64,000 nt of DNA, taken from the NCBI RefSeq assembly GCF_022682495.2, contig NC_071388.1, forward strand, positions 175,117,622 through 175,181,621, given 5' to 3'. The position numbers and the translations under genes were made by a program. Below the pieces are notes generated by a model, which was not told the origin of the DNA, did no database searches, and saw only the letters and a list, made by a program, of their open reading frames with translations. Each line of letters begins with the position of its first letter. Within the stretch, counting starts at the first letter, position 1. This document shows, piece after piece, positions 36,321 to 48,992 of the stretch. The DNA is from Desmodus rotundus. Lineage: Eukaryota > Chordata > Mammalia > Chiroptera > Phyllostomidae.

Positions 36321-37172
36321 TAAAAACATTTAAAAATATAAAGAGACAGCAAACTGGAGACAAAAGGAAGGGTCTCTTAAGTAGTGATAATGTCAGAGTT
36401 CTTCAATGCCTTTAATAGTAAGATGCAAACAGGCTTCGAATAAATCTGCTTGAGCAGCATCATCTATGAGCTCTCTAACAAATGCTCGTGGAGGAGATCC
36501 TCATCCACAGTGTCTCTGCCTGCACTGAGATGATTGATAAAACACTGCTGGGCTGGAGATGTGTGAAGAGTGGATGGCAGCAGGATTACCAAGTTTTTGA
36601 ATTGGAACTGAGAAGATAAGTTCAAGCAGGGAGAGCAGAACAAATGCTTTAAGGATGAACAAAATTGCAGTTTTAAGCAGTGCTCCCTAGATACGGATTT
36701 CTGGGAAGCCATGAAGAATAGGGTCATTCTCTTTGATCCACACTTCAGGTTGACTAAGTTTTACATTGCAGACCCATGACTAACAGTAGGCCAAGTGGAT
36801 ATATTAGATTCACATGGATTTAAACACGTAACAGAGAATATAAGAAGAATTTAAACAGTGCTTACCTGATGTCTTCTTTTGAACTATCTTGGAAAAAACC
36901 TTTGCATAATTAATTACTAGATAAATACAAATTTCTGAGACTACTAAAAAATCTGTTATTATTAGAATAAATGATTTTAAATAAATAGTTGCAAAATTAG
37001 CTATTGCAAATCATCCTTTTACATGTAGTGTAGTAAGTTTCTCAATGTTTTTAAGCCAGGAAAACCTCTATTAAGATATGTCTTATAATTTTGAATCCAT
37101 TATATAATATTTTTATGATTTAGATTCCCATTTAATTGAGAATATGTTTCTACAGCATTTGCCTACATTGGC
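36321..37172. other. No gene seen
   Basis: AT-rich DNA. The minus frame at 36464-36727 has no domain and no signals. Confidence 0.4.
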
Positions 37173-37178
37173 TATAAT

Positions 37179-38000
37179 TGTGGGGCAGCTCCACCCACAG
37201 GGCTCCCCCTCCCCCACAGCCACGGATGAGAATAAGTCTACCAAGACATGATCTGCTTGGGGAGGAAAGGTGGCTGATTTCTCAAAGGAGAAGGGCCAGG
37301 AGCCTTTTCCTCAATGGGCTTTTATTGGGTTTAGTTTGCACAGGAATACAGGTAAAGCTCATCAATCATTGTCAGGCAGTAAGGATCAAACAATAGATAA
37401 CAAAGAACTCAGAGGGCTTATTCTGAGTCAGGGTCAGTTAGCTAAAGGGCTATGAGACTTTGGGAAACAAACTCATTTCAGGCTTGGACCCTTATCATTT
37501 AAATTGAGGGTATTAGCAAAGCAGGTTTCACAGGGTTTTATGTATTCTTTCTTAGGCCTGATTTCCCCAGGGAACCTGCCTTTTCTAGCACAGGGCTGCA
37601 CCTAGCTCTGGCATTGTTTCAGGCTTAAGTCGAGCAGGGAAAGTAAGGCAGCCAAGAGATTAGGGAGACTTCTTGCAGACAGAATGAGGACTCAGGCTAT
37701 CTCAAAGCCAAGGAGTGAGGGTCCATCACCCCCTTTTTCTATAGCCCCCCAAGTCCTTCCTTGAGGGCCTCTTCATGACCATGCCTGTCTTAGGTCATCC
37801 CTCCCTTGAGGAATCTTACCTGTCATTGGCTAACTGGTCAGGCTCAGGGCCAAGCAGGGTGAAGTAAAGTGGGCAGGGGCAGCGCCCCTGCCAGGAAGAT
37901 AAGCTGTGTCTCCTTAGTGGCTTATGGTCCCAAGGTCTCTGACTCAGCCTTAGTCATGGGGGTTTACAGCTTCTGAAACCAGGCAGGGCAGTTCCCAACA
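37179..38000 (-). mobile_element. Solo LTR of an endogenous retrovirus, antisense
   Basis: An 822-bp block begins TGTGGGGCAG and ends TTCCCAACA, giving the inverted TGTTGGG...CCCACA termini of an LTR. The flanks TATAAT (37173-37178) and TATGAT (38001-38006) differ at one base and look like a 6-bp target-site duplication. On the minus strand AATAAA occurs at plus 37321-37326. There is no adjacent internal retroviral sequence, so it is probably a solo LTR from recombination. A 6-bp duplication is usual for class II (beta-like) elements, but the family is not confirmed. Some short frames inside it are accidental. Confidence 0.75.
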
Positions 38001-38039
38001 TATGATTTGTTTTTTATTTTGAAAATATAAAATAAGATT

Positions 38040-38230
38040 TATCACGTGCTTAACATGTACCACACACTAGACCAAGTATCGATACTTCATTCCTATTTAA
38101 TATAAAAGCCATTTGATTAAATATGTCCTGTGTTTATTCCCATTTATATATTTGAAGAAAGTGAGGATAAGAGAGGGTAACTAGTAGTGAATGCTAAAAC
38201 TGAGTCTTAACCTATATGTCTATCTCCCGT
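38040..38230 (-). mobile_element. MIR SINE, antisense
   Basis: CACGTGCTTAACATGTACCACACACTAG, TTATTCCCATTTATATATTTGAAGAAAGTGAGGATAAGAGAGGGTAACTAGTAGTG follow antisense MIR (ACTTACTATGTGCCAGGCACTG...CCCATTTTACAGATGAGGAAACTGAGGC). Confidence 0.6.
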
Positions 38231-39120
38231 CTTCTAATATTTCTTGTAATGTATGAAAGCTCCCAAACCATATGCTTCATCAAGCCCAAGAACTCAATGA
38301 GTCATTTTTGTCCACTTTATACATTTGCAATGCAAAAGATTTTAATTATTGATCAATCAACATGAATTTAGTGAATTTCAACTGTTTTTAGCATCTCTAA
38401 TATATTCCATGGTTGAGTCCACTACATTGATCTCACCCCAGCAGATAATATGAACAAATCACCTTAATTTTAGTCCTCTGGCCTGGGCAGTGAAAGGCAG
38501 GTGGGTTAGCCACCTTGGAGAAAGGTTTGGATACAGAAAACATAAGGCCATACTACTCTCTTGGGAGCAGCTAGCCTTAGAGTGAGGCCACTAGTATATC
38601 AGAAAGAGTGCGTGAGTCATTTATCACATTTTAAGCTCTGGATCTACTGACTCAAACTTCAGTTCTACTTATAAGAATTTGTGAATTTACACTTTTAATA
38701 TTTTTAAGCCAGTTTCAGTAAGCTTTTTTATTTTTTGCATACAAAAAGTACTAGTAAGAACTCAGGTTTGATAAGTATCATAGGATAAAATTAGAATGAG
38801 TTTGAAAACCAAGCAAAAGTGTATAACTGTTTTTTTAAGAAAATAAAGAACCGTTCTCAGTTTTAAAAGTGATGATGGCATGATGCAAGATGTTAATGCT
38901 AGTGGCATGACGGGGTTTTGCAGCACAGATCCCTTGGTGGAGTATGGTGAGACTTTCGCCTCAAGTTAAAGGTATAAAGTGAATAAAACTTGCTTTTGAG
39001 ACAAGGCAGAGGATGAACCCAAGATGTGATTTAAAAACAATTATTCATTTATTAGCTAGATTATTGAGATAAAGAAGAAATAAATGACAAAGATGGACAT
39101 GAGCTTTTTGATTTAAAGAA
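38231..39120. other. No gene seen
   Basis: AT-rich DNA without assignable repeats or frames. Confidence 0.4.
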
Positions 39121-39124
39121 TTAT

Positions 39125-39320
39125 TATCATTTATGTAGAGTCTTTCTATGTGTCTATCATTCTAAGTTTTTCTGTATATTCACTCATTTTATTACCAAAC
39201 AGCGTTAAGTGATAGTGATCATTATTTCCTTTTCAGCTGGGAAAACAGTAACTTGCCCAAGGCTATGTAGCTAGGGAATGGCAGAGCTCGATTTCAAATC
39301 CACACAGATAAATTTCAAGT
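39125..39320 (-). mobile_element. MIR SINE, antisense, well preserved
   Basis: TAACTTGCCCAAGGCTATGTAGCTAGGGAATGGCAGAGCTCGATTTCAAATCCA is a close reverse complement of the MIR core. TTATTTCCTTTTCAGCTGGGAAAACAG precedes it, as expected. Confidence 0.85.
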
Positions 39321-42300
39321 ATGGAGCTTTGGGGGAAGACTGTGCTATTAAGAAAATAAAGTGCCTGGAATATATTAGGTTTGAGATGATGGTGAAGCTC
39401 CTATATATTTAGGGCCAGATGTGAGGTGAAGGAATGGGTAAGGCAATAAATGGCCTGAGAACTTTAGATTTCACAGCAGTGAATTAGAAAAGCAGTAACC
39501 TATAAATACCACATAAATTTGAAGAGCACTTTTTCAAGACTATTCTTAACAAGAATTCAAGTGACTTACTGAATTAATATACCTTTAATTTACACTAGCA
39601 AAATAAAGAATACAAATAAAAATATCAAAAAGAAAAAAGTTGGCAGTGGCATTGCTCTTATTTTAATGGTAATGAAAAAGAGTATTTCAAACAGGAATGG
39701 GCTTATTGTATGATTAACTTTTGCCAGTATATCTCACTGTTATTTTTTTTCCATCCAGCTTGGTAGAAATACTAAACATTAAGATATAACCATGTTTCAT
39801 ATATACTCAAACAGCCCTCATTTTTCTTCTCACAATTTAGATTACAAGTAGATCTATCACACTGCAAATGATTCTCTTTTCTTTAAAGATGAAGGTGCTT
39901 TTACTAACTTTTTTTAAAGATAATCTCTTGAAAAAGTAGGGAAGTGTGCAGGTGTGTGATATATTCTGCTTCCTCTGTGTATTTTAGTCTCAGGTTTACT
40001 TGGTAAATCTAGTAGAAAGGAGAAAGAAGTTCCTACAACCTTATGGGTTAAGAAAAATGCCTAGAGTTATGAAAGGAAAAAAGCATCATTTCTTACTCTA
40101 CCAGTTGGAGACCTCTTATAGTCTTCTTTTAGATTAGCAAGATTATCAATCTATTATTAATTCAAATTTGAGTTTCACCTGATTTAATCCGACTGTCAGA
40201 TGGAAACCTAAGTAACCTGAGATTTGATTTAGTGGAAAAATAGAAGAAAGAAGGAAAAATAAGGAATAAGAGGTCAAACTTTATCTGTCGTGGACCCATA
40301 TCTATGTTGGCTGTGTCACACTGTCATTATGATTTTAGGACCTATTTTTGCATTTGCACATACACAAATAATATAAATATAAAGTAATGAAATTTATCAA
40401 ATGAAATGTGCACATTATAAAGTATATCTGACCCATGAGGAATGTGTGATCTTAAGACTAATGTTCTGTCCAAAGTACAATAGTTTCAAGATCCACTCTT
40501 TAGAGTATGTTTCCTTTGCAACAAGTCATTTCAGAAAAATGCAGAGCTATTGAGCTTATGTGTAAGCCTCTAAAATATTCAAGCCATTTGAAGGTTATTG
40601 TACAAATCTGGTAAGTTCACAGAATATCACCAACCAATATTTATTATATTTCTATCTTTATATTAATTTAAAATAAGTAATTAAATGAAAAAAGGAATAT
40701 ATTATACAAAATATTATCCTTCTTTCTTACATCTCCCTCTTTTCCCCAAATTAAAGTAGGGGTATTCCATTTTACTTGGAACTAAGTTGAAAAGAACTCC
40801 AATCATTCATTTGAGTCAGACATCAATTGTAAGTTAATATTTATGATTTTAGGAGAGGATGAATCATAAACCTTACACTCTTTATAGCAAAACTAATAAT
40901 ACAAGAAATTATTTTTATCTGACAATAAAACATATATGCAAGAGATCATTTTAAATGACATACCAGCAGCCCAGTTAAGTTGTGAAAAATAAAGTTGTAA
41001 CATCTAATATTTGTTTAAAATCTTTAAGAGTATGTTTGGATACAAAAAGAATTATGTCCTTGGTCAATGTTTTCTGAATATTGATACTCTTTACTCTGCA
41101 GCATTCAGCAGAGTGTTTTATGCAAAAAGGGTGCTAATGAATGTATGTGAGAGAATGAATAAAAATAGTTTTAGTGGAGAGAATATGACTTAGGTCATGT
41201 TTCTTTCTTTCCCATCCCCACTATCTGAAAATGTAGCCAAAGGCAATTCAATTTGTATTTTATCTGAGGTTATGCACTGCTGTACATCCACTCCGGATGA
41301 GGAGGGTGCAGCAAAGGGGGTTACTGAGGCAGAATGAGACTAATCAGGTTTCCCTTTCCGTTCTTCCATTCCGCCCAAAGGGAAAGATGACACCTGCTTT
41401 TGCAGCTTCAAAGTGTTGAAATCCTTTCTGCTTTCCTGTGGTTACTATGCATGTTCTCTGGTGGATTAAATGAGGGGAATACATTATAGTTTTAAACTTT
41501 GATGCCCCATTAAGATGAATATGCACCTAATGAGCTGAAAAATTACCGATGCCGCCTCCTCCCACCTCTTCCCCCACTGTCACAAGGAACTAGCTAATCA
41601 GGTTGGGAGTGTGTCTTCTGTGTTCTTAAACCACTGACTATGAAATTTGGCCAAGGATCATTTTCAAGCACGTGTTTAGTATATTAACAATATAAGCAAT
41701 AAGCAATGCTTCCATTAATAGGAAAGAAAGAACAGTTTGTCTTTTAATAATGAATGCAATAGTCTCACGCAATTTGGATATAAACAGGATAGTTATAAAC
41801 AGTGAATATTATTCATAGGCCAAAGGTACTCCTTCCTGTCAGCACTTTGTCACTCTGGGAAATATCCATCACATATCTTCCTCACCAAAACATGTAGAAT
41901 ATTTTGAAAAACAAGCGATTTTTGTCACCTCAGTAACACTCTTTATTTAAAAAGCTGTAATACAGCATTTAAGGTGGTCTGAATTTACAATCTGTCCTTG
42001 CTGCTTAGGTCAGGCCATCTAAGAATGAAGCCATTTCAGGAGACCACACCAGGAGCTGCAGCCAATTATACGTCAGTGTTATTCACTGATATTCCTACCT
42101 GCCAAGTGGAGTGATGTATGACCGTGGACACGAAGCTCAATTTTTCCTGAGAGAAATCTCCTAACCAACAGTTGACCAAGCAAAACACAGAAAGAAACAC
42201 ATGAAAAATATAGTAAATATACCTTAAAATACATTTTTAAATGAGGATTTCATAATGTTTTATTCAAAGCAAAAGTTCACCTTCTGTGTAAAGGCATCAT

Positions 42301-42640
42301 TGCAAGAAACATGATATTATCATTAATTTTGAGAAAAGTTTGCTGAGAGATCCCTTGCTCTGAGTCAAAGTTGTATTTTTCTTATTTACTGGATTTTTGT
42401 ATAGTTAAAAAATAAATGCAAATATATTAGTTTAGCTGTATTATTAAAGTAATGCATGTGTTTAAAATGCATGATAAATACTGAAATAATTGTGTCCTTA
42501 CCACATGTATAATTTTATTCTTGTTGAAGAATATTGATTTATTGATCTCAGAGAGATAAATTAAAACAGATACTAGTTTTTTATAATAGTTTTTAACTTC
42601 TAGTAAGTGTCAGAGCAGAAAACAAATTCTTAATCTAGTG
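39321..42640. other. Long AT-rich stretch, no gene seen
   Basis: 3.3 kb without a supportable gene or clear repeat. The part at about 41220-41610 is more balanced (GTACATCCACTCCGGATGAGGAGG, CCGATGCCGCCTCCTCCC) and could hold a conserved element, but there is no direct proof. Confidence 0.4.
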
Positions 42641-42660
42641 GTAAGAGCTCATATGACTTT

Positions 42661-42874
42661 AAGAAAAAACACAAACGGGGAGAGTGGGGAGGGGACAGTG
42701 GGGAGAGGGGTCTATAGGAGCTACTATAAAGGGCACATGGACAAAATCAAGGGGGAGGCTGGAGGTGGAGGAGGGAGGTGGGTTCAGCTGGGGTGGGGTG
42801 GAGGGATGGGGAGAAAAGGCGTAAAACTGCAATTGAATAACAATAACAATTAAAATAAAAGAAAAAACACAAAC
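42661..42874 (+). mobile_element. 5'-truncated LINE-1 end flanked by 16-bp target-site duplication
   Basis: The body (42677-42858) is G-rich, with GGAGCTACTATAAAGGGCACATGGAC and CTGCAATTGAATAACAATAACAATTAAAATA at the 3' end. It is flanked by perfect copies of AAGAAAAAACACAAAC (42661-42676 and 42859-42874). The pre-insertion junction TTT/AAGAAAA is close to the L1 endonuclease target. Same subfamily as the antisense copy at 14121-14322. Confidence 0.92.
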
Positions 42875-43559
42875 ATGTTATTGCTTATAGATGTAAAACA
42901 CCACATGTGCATGATGATATTAGAGCATGAAAAATAATGTGCTATATTGATATAATTTTCAAGTCAATATTTTCCAAGGCTTTTGAGTAATTACAACAAA
43001 AAGAAGACCAGACTCAACAATGCATTTTCAGTTAGAATTAATAAGTAAGTTGAAGCTTATTGCTTTCTTAAAACCAAATTTTCATAATGATGTTTGGTGA
43101 AATTAAGCACTTCAAATCACCAAAAATTAATGTAGATATTTATTTAACCAAAATTCAATATTTCCTGGATTTATGAAAACAAAACAAAATGAATATAGCT
43201 TCAATTCAAATATGTTTCTTAATTTTTATAACCCTGGAGCATCATTCCTTATAAATTATTTAGAATCCTTTGGAAGTTATTCACACTTTCTACATTTAAG
43301 CTTAATATATTGTCCAGCAATGCAATAGCCGGGTGCTCTGTCACTTAATAGAGGTTATCGTCATTGTACTGCTTCCTAGAAATTTTTCATCTCTTACCCA
43401 CTGAGTTCTGGAATCACTATGGTTAAAATGCAGAGAAAACTTTTCTTCTTGCCAGTAATTCTAACTATTAATAATTTAGACACTGTTTTAGTTGTCAGTA
43501 ATTTCAAAATAAATCAAAAAGTAATTAAGGATACATTTTGGTCACTTAAAACATTTTTT
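42875..43559. other. No gene seen
   Basis: AT-rich DNA with no assignable repeat. Confidence 0.4.
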
Positions 43560-43560
43560 A

Positions 43561-43783
43561 AAAGGTCTTTTCTTGAGTTCTCTCCAGGTGGCTCAGCTGG
43601 TGGGAGCATCATCCTGTGGGCACACACCAGAAGGTTGCAGGTTTGATTCCCAGTCAGGGCATATAAGGAAGGCAACCAATCTATGTTTCTCTCTCACATC
43701 AATGTTTCTCTCCCTTCCTCTCTCTCTCTAACATCAATAAGCATGTCCTCAGGAAGGGATTTAAAAAAAGGTATTTTCTTGAG
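43561..43783 (+). mobile_element. VES-type SINE with target-site duplication
   Basis: The body (43578-43766) opens TTCTCTCCAGGTGGCTCAGCTGG. A GTTTGATTCC B box and CCCAGTCAGGGCATATAAGG follow, then AGGCAACCAATCTATGTTTCTCTC and a CT tract. Flanks AAAGGTCTTTTCTTGAG (43561-43577) and AAAGGTATTTTCTTGAG (43767-43783) differ at one position and are the duplicated target site. Confidence 0.9.
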
Positions 43784-45119
43784 AATTTTTTATTTGTTCT
43801 TGGATGTAAAAATTTTTTATAATGACAAGTTGGTATCATTAATTCAATATCTTTTTATTGCATAGGAGTATTATATTTGAAACTTATAGCACATGCTCTC
43901 TTTCAAAAAATCTGGACACATTTAACTTCGCTTTTATGTTCAACGCACAGGAGATTTTGCATATTCATGTGGATGCAATATTTGTTTTCAAATTCCTTTT
44001 TATGACAACACATTTTATGTTTGACAGAAAACTTATATTAATAGACATGAAAAACATGTTCACAGATACATGAATATGTTCAAAAAGACTTTTGACAAAT
44101 TTATGAATGATAGATCCGTGTGAGTTATCAAGAAACAGCGATCTATGTTGCAGAAAGTAATGGCCCTCTTCTAGAAAATATTTTTAATATGTATGAATGT
44201 AGTTGTTTACATTTGTTTCTGAATTTTAAAGAATGTTTCCTCAATTATAGATAGTATTGCCTATGTTCCATAGCTATAATAAATTACATCTACACTCTTA
44301 TATATTCCTTTTTGTTAGCTGTTTATTTTTATTTTCTATCCCAACCTTTATTAGAAAAAGGTTAGCCTGTATGTCATTTGTGGGAGATCAACATTACTGT
44401 TGATTCAGAAAGCCACTTAAAAGAAGGAAGCTCCAGTCTTGGCAACCATTTTATGCTAAACTTGTTAAGGCCATTAAGTTATGTGTGAAAGATTTTAGAA
44501 AGTGTAACAGTATACCAGTATGCCTGTGCTTGTCAGAGTAGTACTTTATTCTTCCAAGTACAATTGATTTAGGATGTACATAAAATCCTCTTACATGCTA
44601 TTATCATCTGTCATGTTTCAGTAATTGTTTCCATTTACTTAAATACCTACCAGTGGAGGCCAGATAGACGGTGTCCCTTCCTAAACTCTCTCACTGAAAA
44701 ATTCTTATTAGGAAAACACCAACTATGATCTACAGGCAAATTACACAAACTCCAAGCACGGGAACATGTTGTATTTTATACAAGTCTATAAAAAAATCAC
44801 TGTAATCTGCAATGCTTCATTGTGAAAGCAGGCAAAACACAGATATTAGAGATTAAATACTTGCTTGTTCTATATCAGAGGGAAACACAGCAGAAGAGAA
44901 GGAATAGATTTCATACAATTGTCTTTCCCCTTTGAACTTTATTCGTCTCACGTGTGTAACTACATTTATGATATCTAAAGTGCATGTATGAAAAACCGAT
45001 GTGTTATATGCAGAGTGAAATGAAAACATAGAATATCAACTATAAATATAACAAGCTTTATTTAATATTGTTTGAATAACAATGCATTTGCATGTTTTCA
45101 ATATAATAGGAGAACCCTT
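43784..45119. other. No gene seen
   Basis: AT-rich DNA. The tandem frames at 43683-44073 show no domain. Confidence 0.4.
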
Positions 45120-45470
45120 TACTGATTCTTATCAGTCTCGCATAACATCACAAGTGGCACTGGCCTTCTCTGTTGTGTCAGTCAGTGATGAAAAAGGGAT
45201 GTCCGACGGGGCTTAGAATCCAGGATTTTTCAAGTCTGCCTGAAAAGCGAGTCCGATTGCAGGCAGTGCCTCCCACATCCCAGTTAATGTGTAATGATTC
45301 GGCTAAGTGCTGACGTGAAAAAAGCCTTCAGTGACCACCAGCACTCTTTTTTCCCCAGTGACTCTCTAAAAATCATCTCATCCACCACAGCACAAGGCTA
45401 GAAGCTAAAAAAAAAAAAAATGAATCCGCCAGTAATTTCTTTTTGACAATGATTTGACACCCAGCTGATG
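45120..45470. other. Candidate conserved non-coding element
   Basis: Balanced composition with CpGs (ATGTCCGACGGGGC, AAAAGCGAGTCCGATTG, GATTCGGCTAAGTGCTGACGTG) inside AT-rich DNA. It holds GATTC, TTAATGTG and CRE-like TGACGTGA motifs. No repeat match that I can recall and no open frame of note. Inference only. Confidence 0.28.
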
Positions 45471-46253
45471 GGAGTAGCTAACAGTATGACCTCCAGACTG
45501 TTAGCTCTTCAAAAAGAGATTCACTTGAAACACCCATGGGGTTATGGATTCCTGCTAATAGCAGCAAATAGAATGGATGATAAAATTATGGCAGGGAAAA
45601 ATGCTTTCTCAATTAATTTCCCATCAGGTGAAGGCCATTATCATTGGATGTCATCTGGCAAAATGTGAGGAAACTCTCTAGAACGTCTGAAAGTTCCTCT
45701 TAGTTAGAACCATGTATGAAAGCAGGTAGTAGCAAATCAGGCTCTTAGAACTGCTTACCTTCAAATAAAACTTTTATGATATTGGTCGACAAGCCATGTC
45801 AACTGAGTTTGGGTTAAAAGTTATGCATGTGGAAGAGAGAGAAATATGCGCTTGTGAATGGGGTAGACTAACAATGAAAATGTAAAAACTCGTATGATAC
45901 AGTAAGTTACTGGCCAAAGGAGACATACACATATGGTCCAGCATCACATCCTCTTATGGGTCTCTTATGGCTTCAGGTAGTTCCCCGATGAACAAATATA
46001 AACAGAGAAAGAGTCTCCTTTATATTAGGTCATCTTCATTTCCACAAACTGCTTGTACAAGCAGTATTGTTCATCACAATACTTTAATTCCATGAACATT
46101 TATTAAATCATAATAAAAATGTAATGTGAACAAATAGATCTGTCTCAACATTATGTGGGCAAATGAGAGCTATTATGAACAGGCGAGGTATTATTTTACA
46201 TGCATGAAATATAAAGGGGGGCTGACTAGGAAACTAACTAAAAACTTTAGGTA
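45471..46253. other. No gene seen
   Basis: The frame at 45468-45668 has no start context or domain. AT-rich remainder. Confidence 0.4.
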
Positions 46254-46255
46254 TA

Positions 46256-46784
46256 CCGTAGTCCTCCTTTATCTGCAGAAGATACTTTCCAAGACCCCCG
46301 ATGCCTGAAACCGCAGATAGTACTGACCCCTATATATGCTATTTTTCCTATATATTTATACCTATGATAAGGTTGAACTTGTAAATTATGTACAGTAAGA
46401 GATTAACAATAATAGCTAATAATACTAGAACAATGGTAACAATATACTGTGATAAAAGTTATGTGAAAGGCTTTAGGGCTGTTGTTAAGTAAAATAAGAA
46501 TGATTTGAACACAAGTACTACAATACTGTGACAGTTGGTCTGGTAACCAGGTTGGCTACTAAGTGACTCGGGAACATGAACATGCTGGGGAAAGGGAGGG
46601 ATCATTCACATCACATACCAGGCAGGACAGCATGAAATTCCATCACTCTACTCAGAATGGCAAAAATGTTAAATTTTATAAATTGTTTATCTCTGGATTT
46701 TTTGATTTACTATTTTTGGGCTACAGCTGATCTCTGGAAACTGAAGCCTTGGAAACTGAAACCCTGTACAAGGGGGAGACAATG
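46256..46784. mobile_element. Tigger-type (TcMar) non-autonomous DNA transposon
   Basis: The left end CCGTAGTCCTCCTTTATCTGCAG and right end AAACCCTGTACAAGGGGGAGACAATG correspond to the CAGTAGTCCCCCTTATCCGCGG terminal inverted repeats of a Tigger-type family. TA lies on both sides (46254-46255 and 46785-46786). GATACTTTCCAAGACCCCCGATGCCTGAAACCGCAGATAGTACTGA and TACAGTAAGAGATTAACAATAATAGC are family-typical internal words. No transposase frame remains. Confidence 0.85.
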
Positions 46785-47062
46785 TACATTAAGTTTTATC
46801 AAGGTGGTAAGTTTTGTATTTCAACAAAATGGAGCTCACTAATTTCTTACTCACAGATTTTTTCTTAATCAACAGCATCACTTTTTGTCACAACTCCTTG
46901 TTTTTATAATATGAATATTATGTTAGTACTGAATAATAACCAAAATTGTATTTGTAGATGTCTTAAATATCTTAGTTAAGACATGGTATAAATAAACCTA
47001 GTTAAGAAATGATTTAAATAATTTTTTAATGTGACAAGATTTCATCTCAAATTCAAGAAATA

Positions 47063-47744
47063 CGAGGTATGTCTGGAAAAAGTCCAGCCCTTGTTAATAT
47101 AACTAGAACTGTTTGCACTGACATCAGTGTAACCTGGCAGCCAAGGAGAGTGGACTGGAATACACATGTGTGAACAATGACAACTTCACTGTACTAGTCA
47201 GTGGGGACAGTAGACACTGCTGAGTGAGCATGTGTACTCTGTGGCCATCACATTCAAAATGACTGAGCAAGTAGAGCAATAAATCTTCATCAAACTTTGT
47301 GTGAAGTTTGAACATTTCTCTGCAGAAACTATTTGGATGATTCTGAAGGCCACAGCTATGGGCAGCGGGTGATTGGTAACTTCATCATGACAATGAGCCT
47401 GCTCATACATCATGTCTCCTGTGGAGTTTTTTTGTGAAACATCAAATCATCCAGGTGACTCAGCACCCCTACAGCCCACATTTGGTGCCCTGAGACTCTG
47501 GCTTTTCCCAAAAGTAAAATCACCTTTGAAAGGGAAGAGATTTCAGACTCTCATGAGATTCAGGAAAATAGGACGGGAAAACTCATGGCTACTGGGAGAA
47601 CTGTGTGAGGTCCCAAGGTGCCTACTTTGAAGGGGGCTGAGGCATCATTGTCTCATGTACAGTATTTCTTGTATCCTGTATCTTGTTCAATAAATGTCTC
47701 TATTCTTCATAGTACATGACTGGATACCTTCTGGACAGACCTCA
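47063..47744 (+). mobile_element. Internally deleted mariner transposon
   Basis: Termini CGAGGTATGTCTGGAAAAAGTCCAG and CTGGATACCTTCTGGACAGACCTCA are inverted repeats, each bordered by TA (47061-47062 and 47745-47746). The 682-bp body keeps two separated parts of a mariner transposase. An N-terminal part from ATG 47259 reads FIKLCVKFEHFSAETIWMI after a stop. A C-terminal part near 47470-47550 includes LRLWLFPKVKSPLKGKRFQ, the family's CDFWLFPKLKSPLKGKRF region with the expected aspartate lost. Full-length mariners are about 1.3 kb, so roughly half is missing, together with part of the DDD catalytic region. In-frame stops add to the inactivation. Its AATAAA at about 47690 is internal. Confidence 0.88.
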
Positions 47745-47746
47745 TA

Positions 47747-48990
47747 CTTATGCCTAGAAGAGACTTCATTTTTTAAAAAAGTTAGAGTTGGAAGAAAATC
47801 TCTAAATTTTTGAAATCAGGAACAATAAGTGGTACAGATCTTTTGCAAATCATTTAATTAAGCTCTTGACAGTATAACATTTATCTAGTGCCAACAGTCT
47901 TTTGATTTTTTTCATTCTTTATATTTAACTATTTTACATATTTATCACTCTCTCATATCCCTAAAGAGATTATTATAAAATCTAATAATATCCCCTAAGA
48001 GATAACAATTATGATGCCAATTCTATATTTCTTCTTCTTACTTACATGGGTATGTATACATACATGTCACTCAACTGTAATTGGTACAGATAAATATGCA
48101 TGTCTGATGCTTTTTATATATGCATCTCACTCAATTCTAGCTGATACTGTTATTTTAATAAATTTCCCCTCTAATTCCAGCTTTTTGATAGAGAATTTTT
48201 GTCTGTGCAACCATATTTGGTACTAAAAGAGAGTATATAGGTAACCTATACTAACTCAATATATTGATTAGAACTCTGCATCTCAAAGAAAACACTGTTA
48301 CTTGATCCATGCTACTTGAGCTTGTTCGTAACAGAATAGAGACCAAATTCCTGATATCTAGTTCAATCCTGTTTCAATTAAAATGTTGCACACTATTAAA
48401 ACCCACATAAAATATGTAAGTTAATGTTTACAGTTAAAATCTGTTCCTTGCTCTGTAATTCAATTTTCACATTATCTAAATTATAAACTATATAATACAT
48501 TTTAACTCTGGTTTATATATTAATAAACTATTTTAAGCTTTTCTTCAATTTTATCATGTATATGCTATATTCTTTCAATATGTGTTTAAGTTTTGTACCT
48601 ATGTGGTCTCAGGATACAAAGTCCAAAATAAGACAGAGTCCTTGAAAAAGGTGTACATTGAGGACTGTACTAGCAATTTCAGGCTAACAATATTTAGCAC
48701 AACGTTTTCTTATAGAGAACTAAAGAAGAGTGAAAGCACAATAGTAAGTTTCTTTTGGTTGTAATTTAAATTTCTTACGGGACCACCAGTAGTACAGAGA
48801 GTGTACAAGAAAGATTGTGCCTCATTGACGGGAACAATGAGGGAATACCATCTAATAAACATCTGAGATGACAGGTTTATATGTGCTGAGGTGTGAGTAT
48901 GTGTGCGTATCTTGTGGTGTTATGCGTGTATAATCAATAGAGGATCAGACTGGCAAAATGAAATGACTAAGGAGGACAGTAAGCATGGAA
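47747..48990. other. AT-rich DNA, no gene seen
   Basis: No coding signal. ATACATACATG and TATGCAT words form a weak low-complexity stretch near 48050-48120. Confidence 0.4.
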
Positions 48991-48992
48991 AC

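Noticed and set aside
47124..47413. Minus-strand open frames of 63-71 codons
   Set aside because: Antisense shadows of the mariner element; the transposase relic is on the plus strand.
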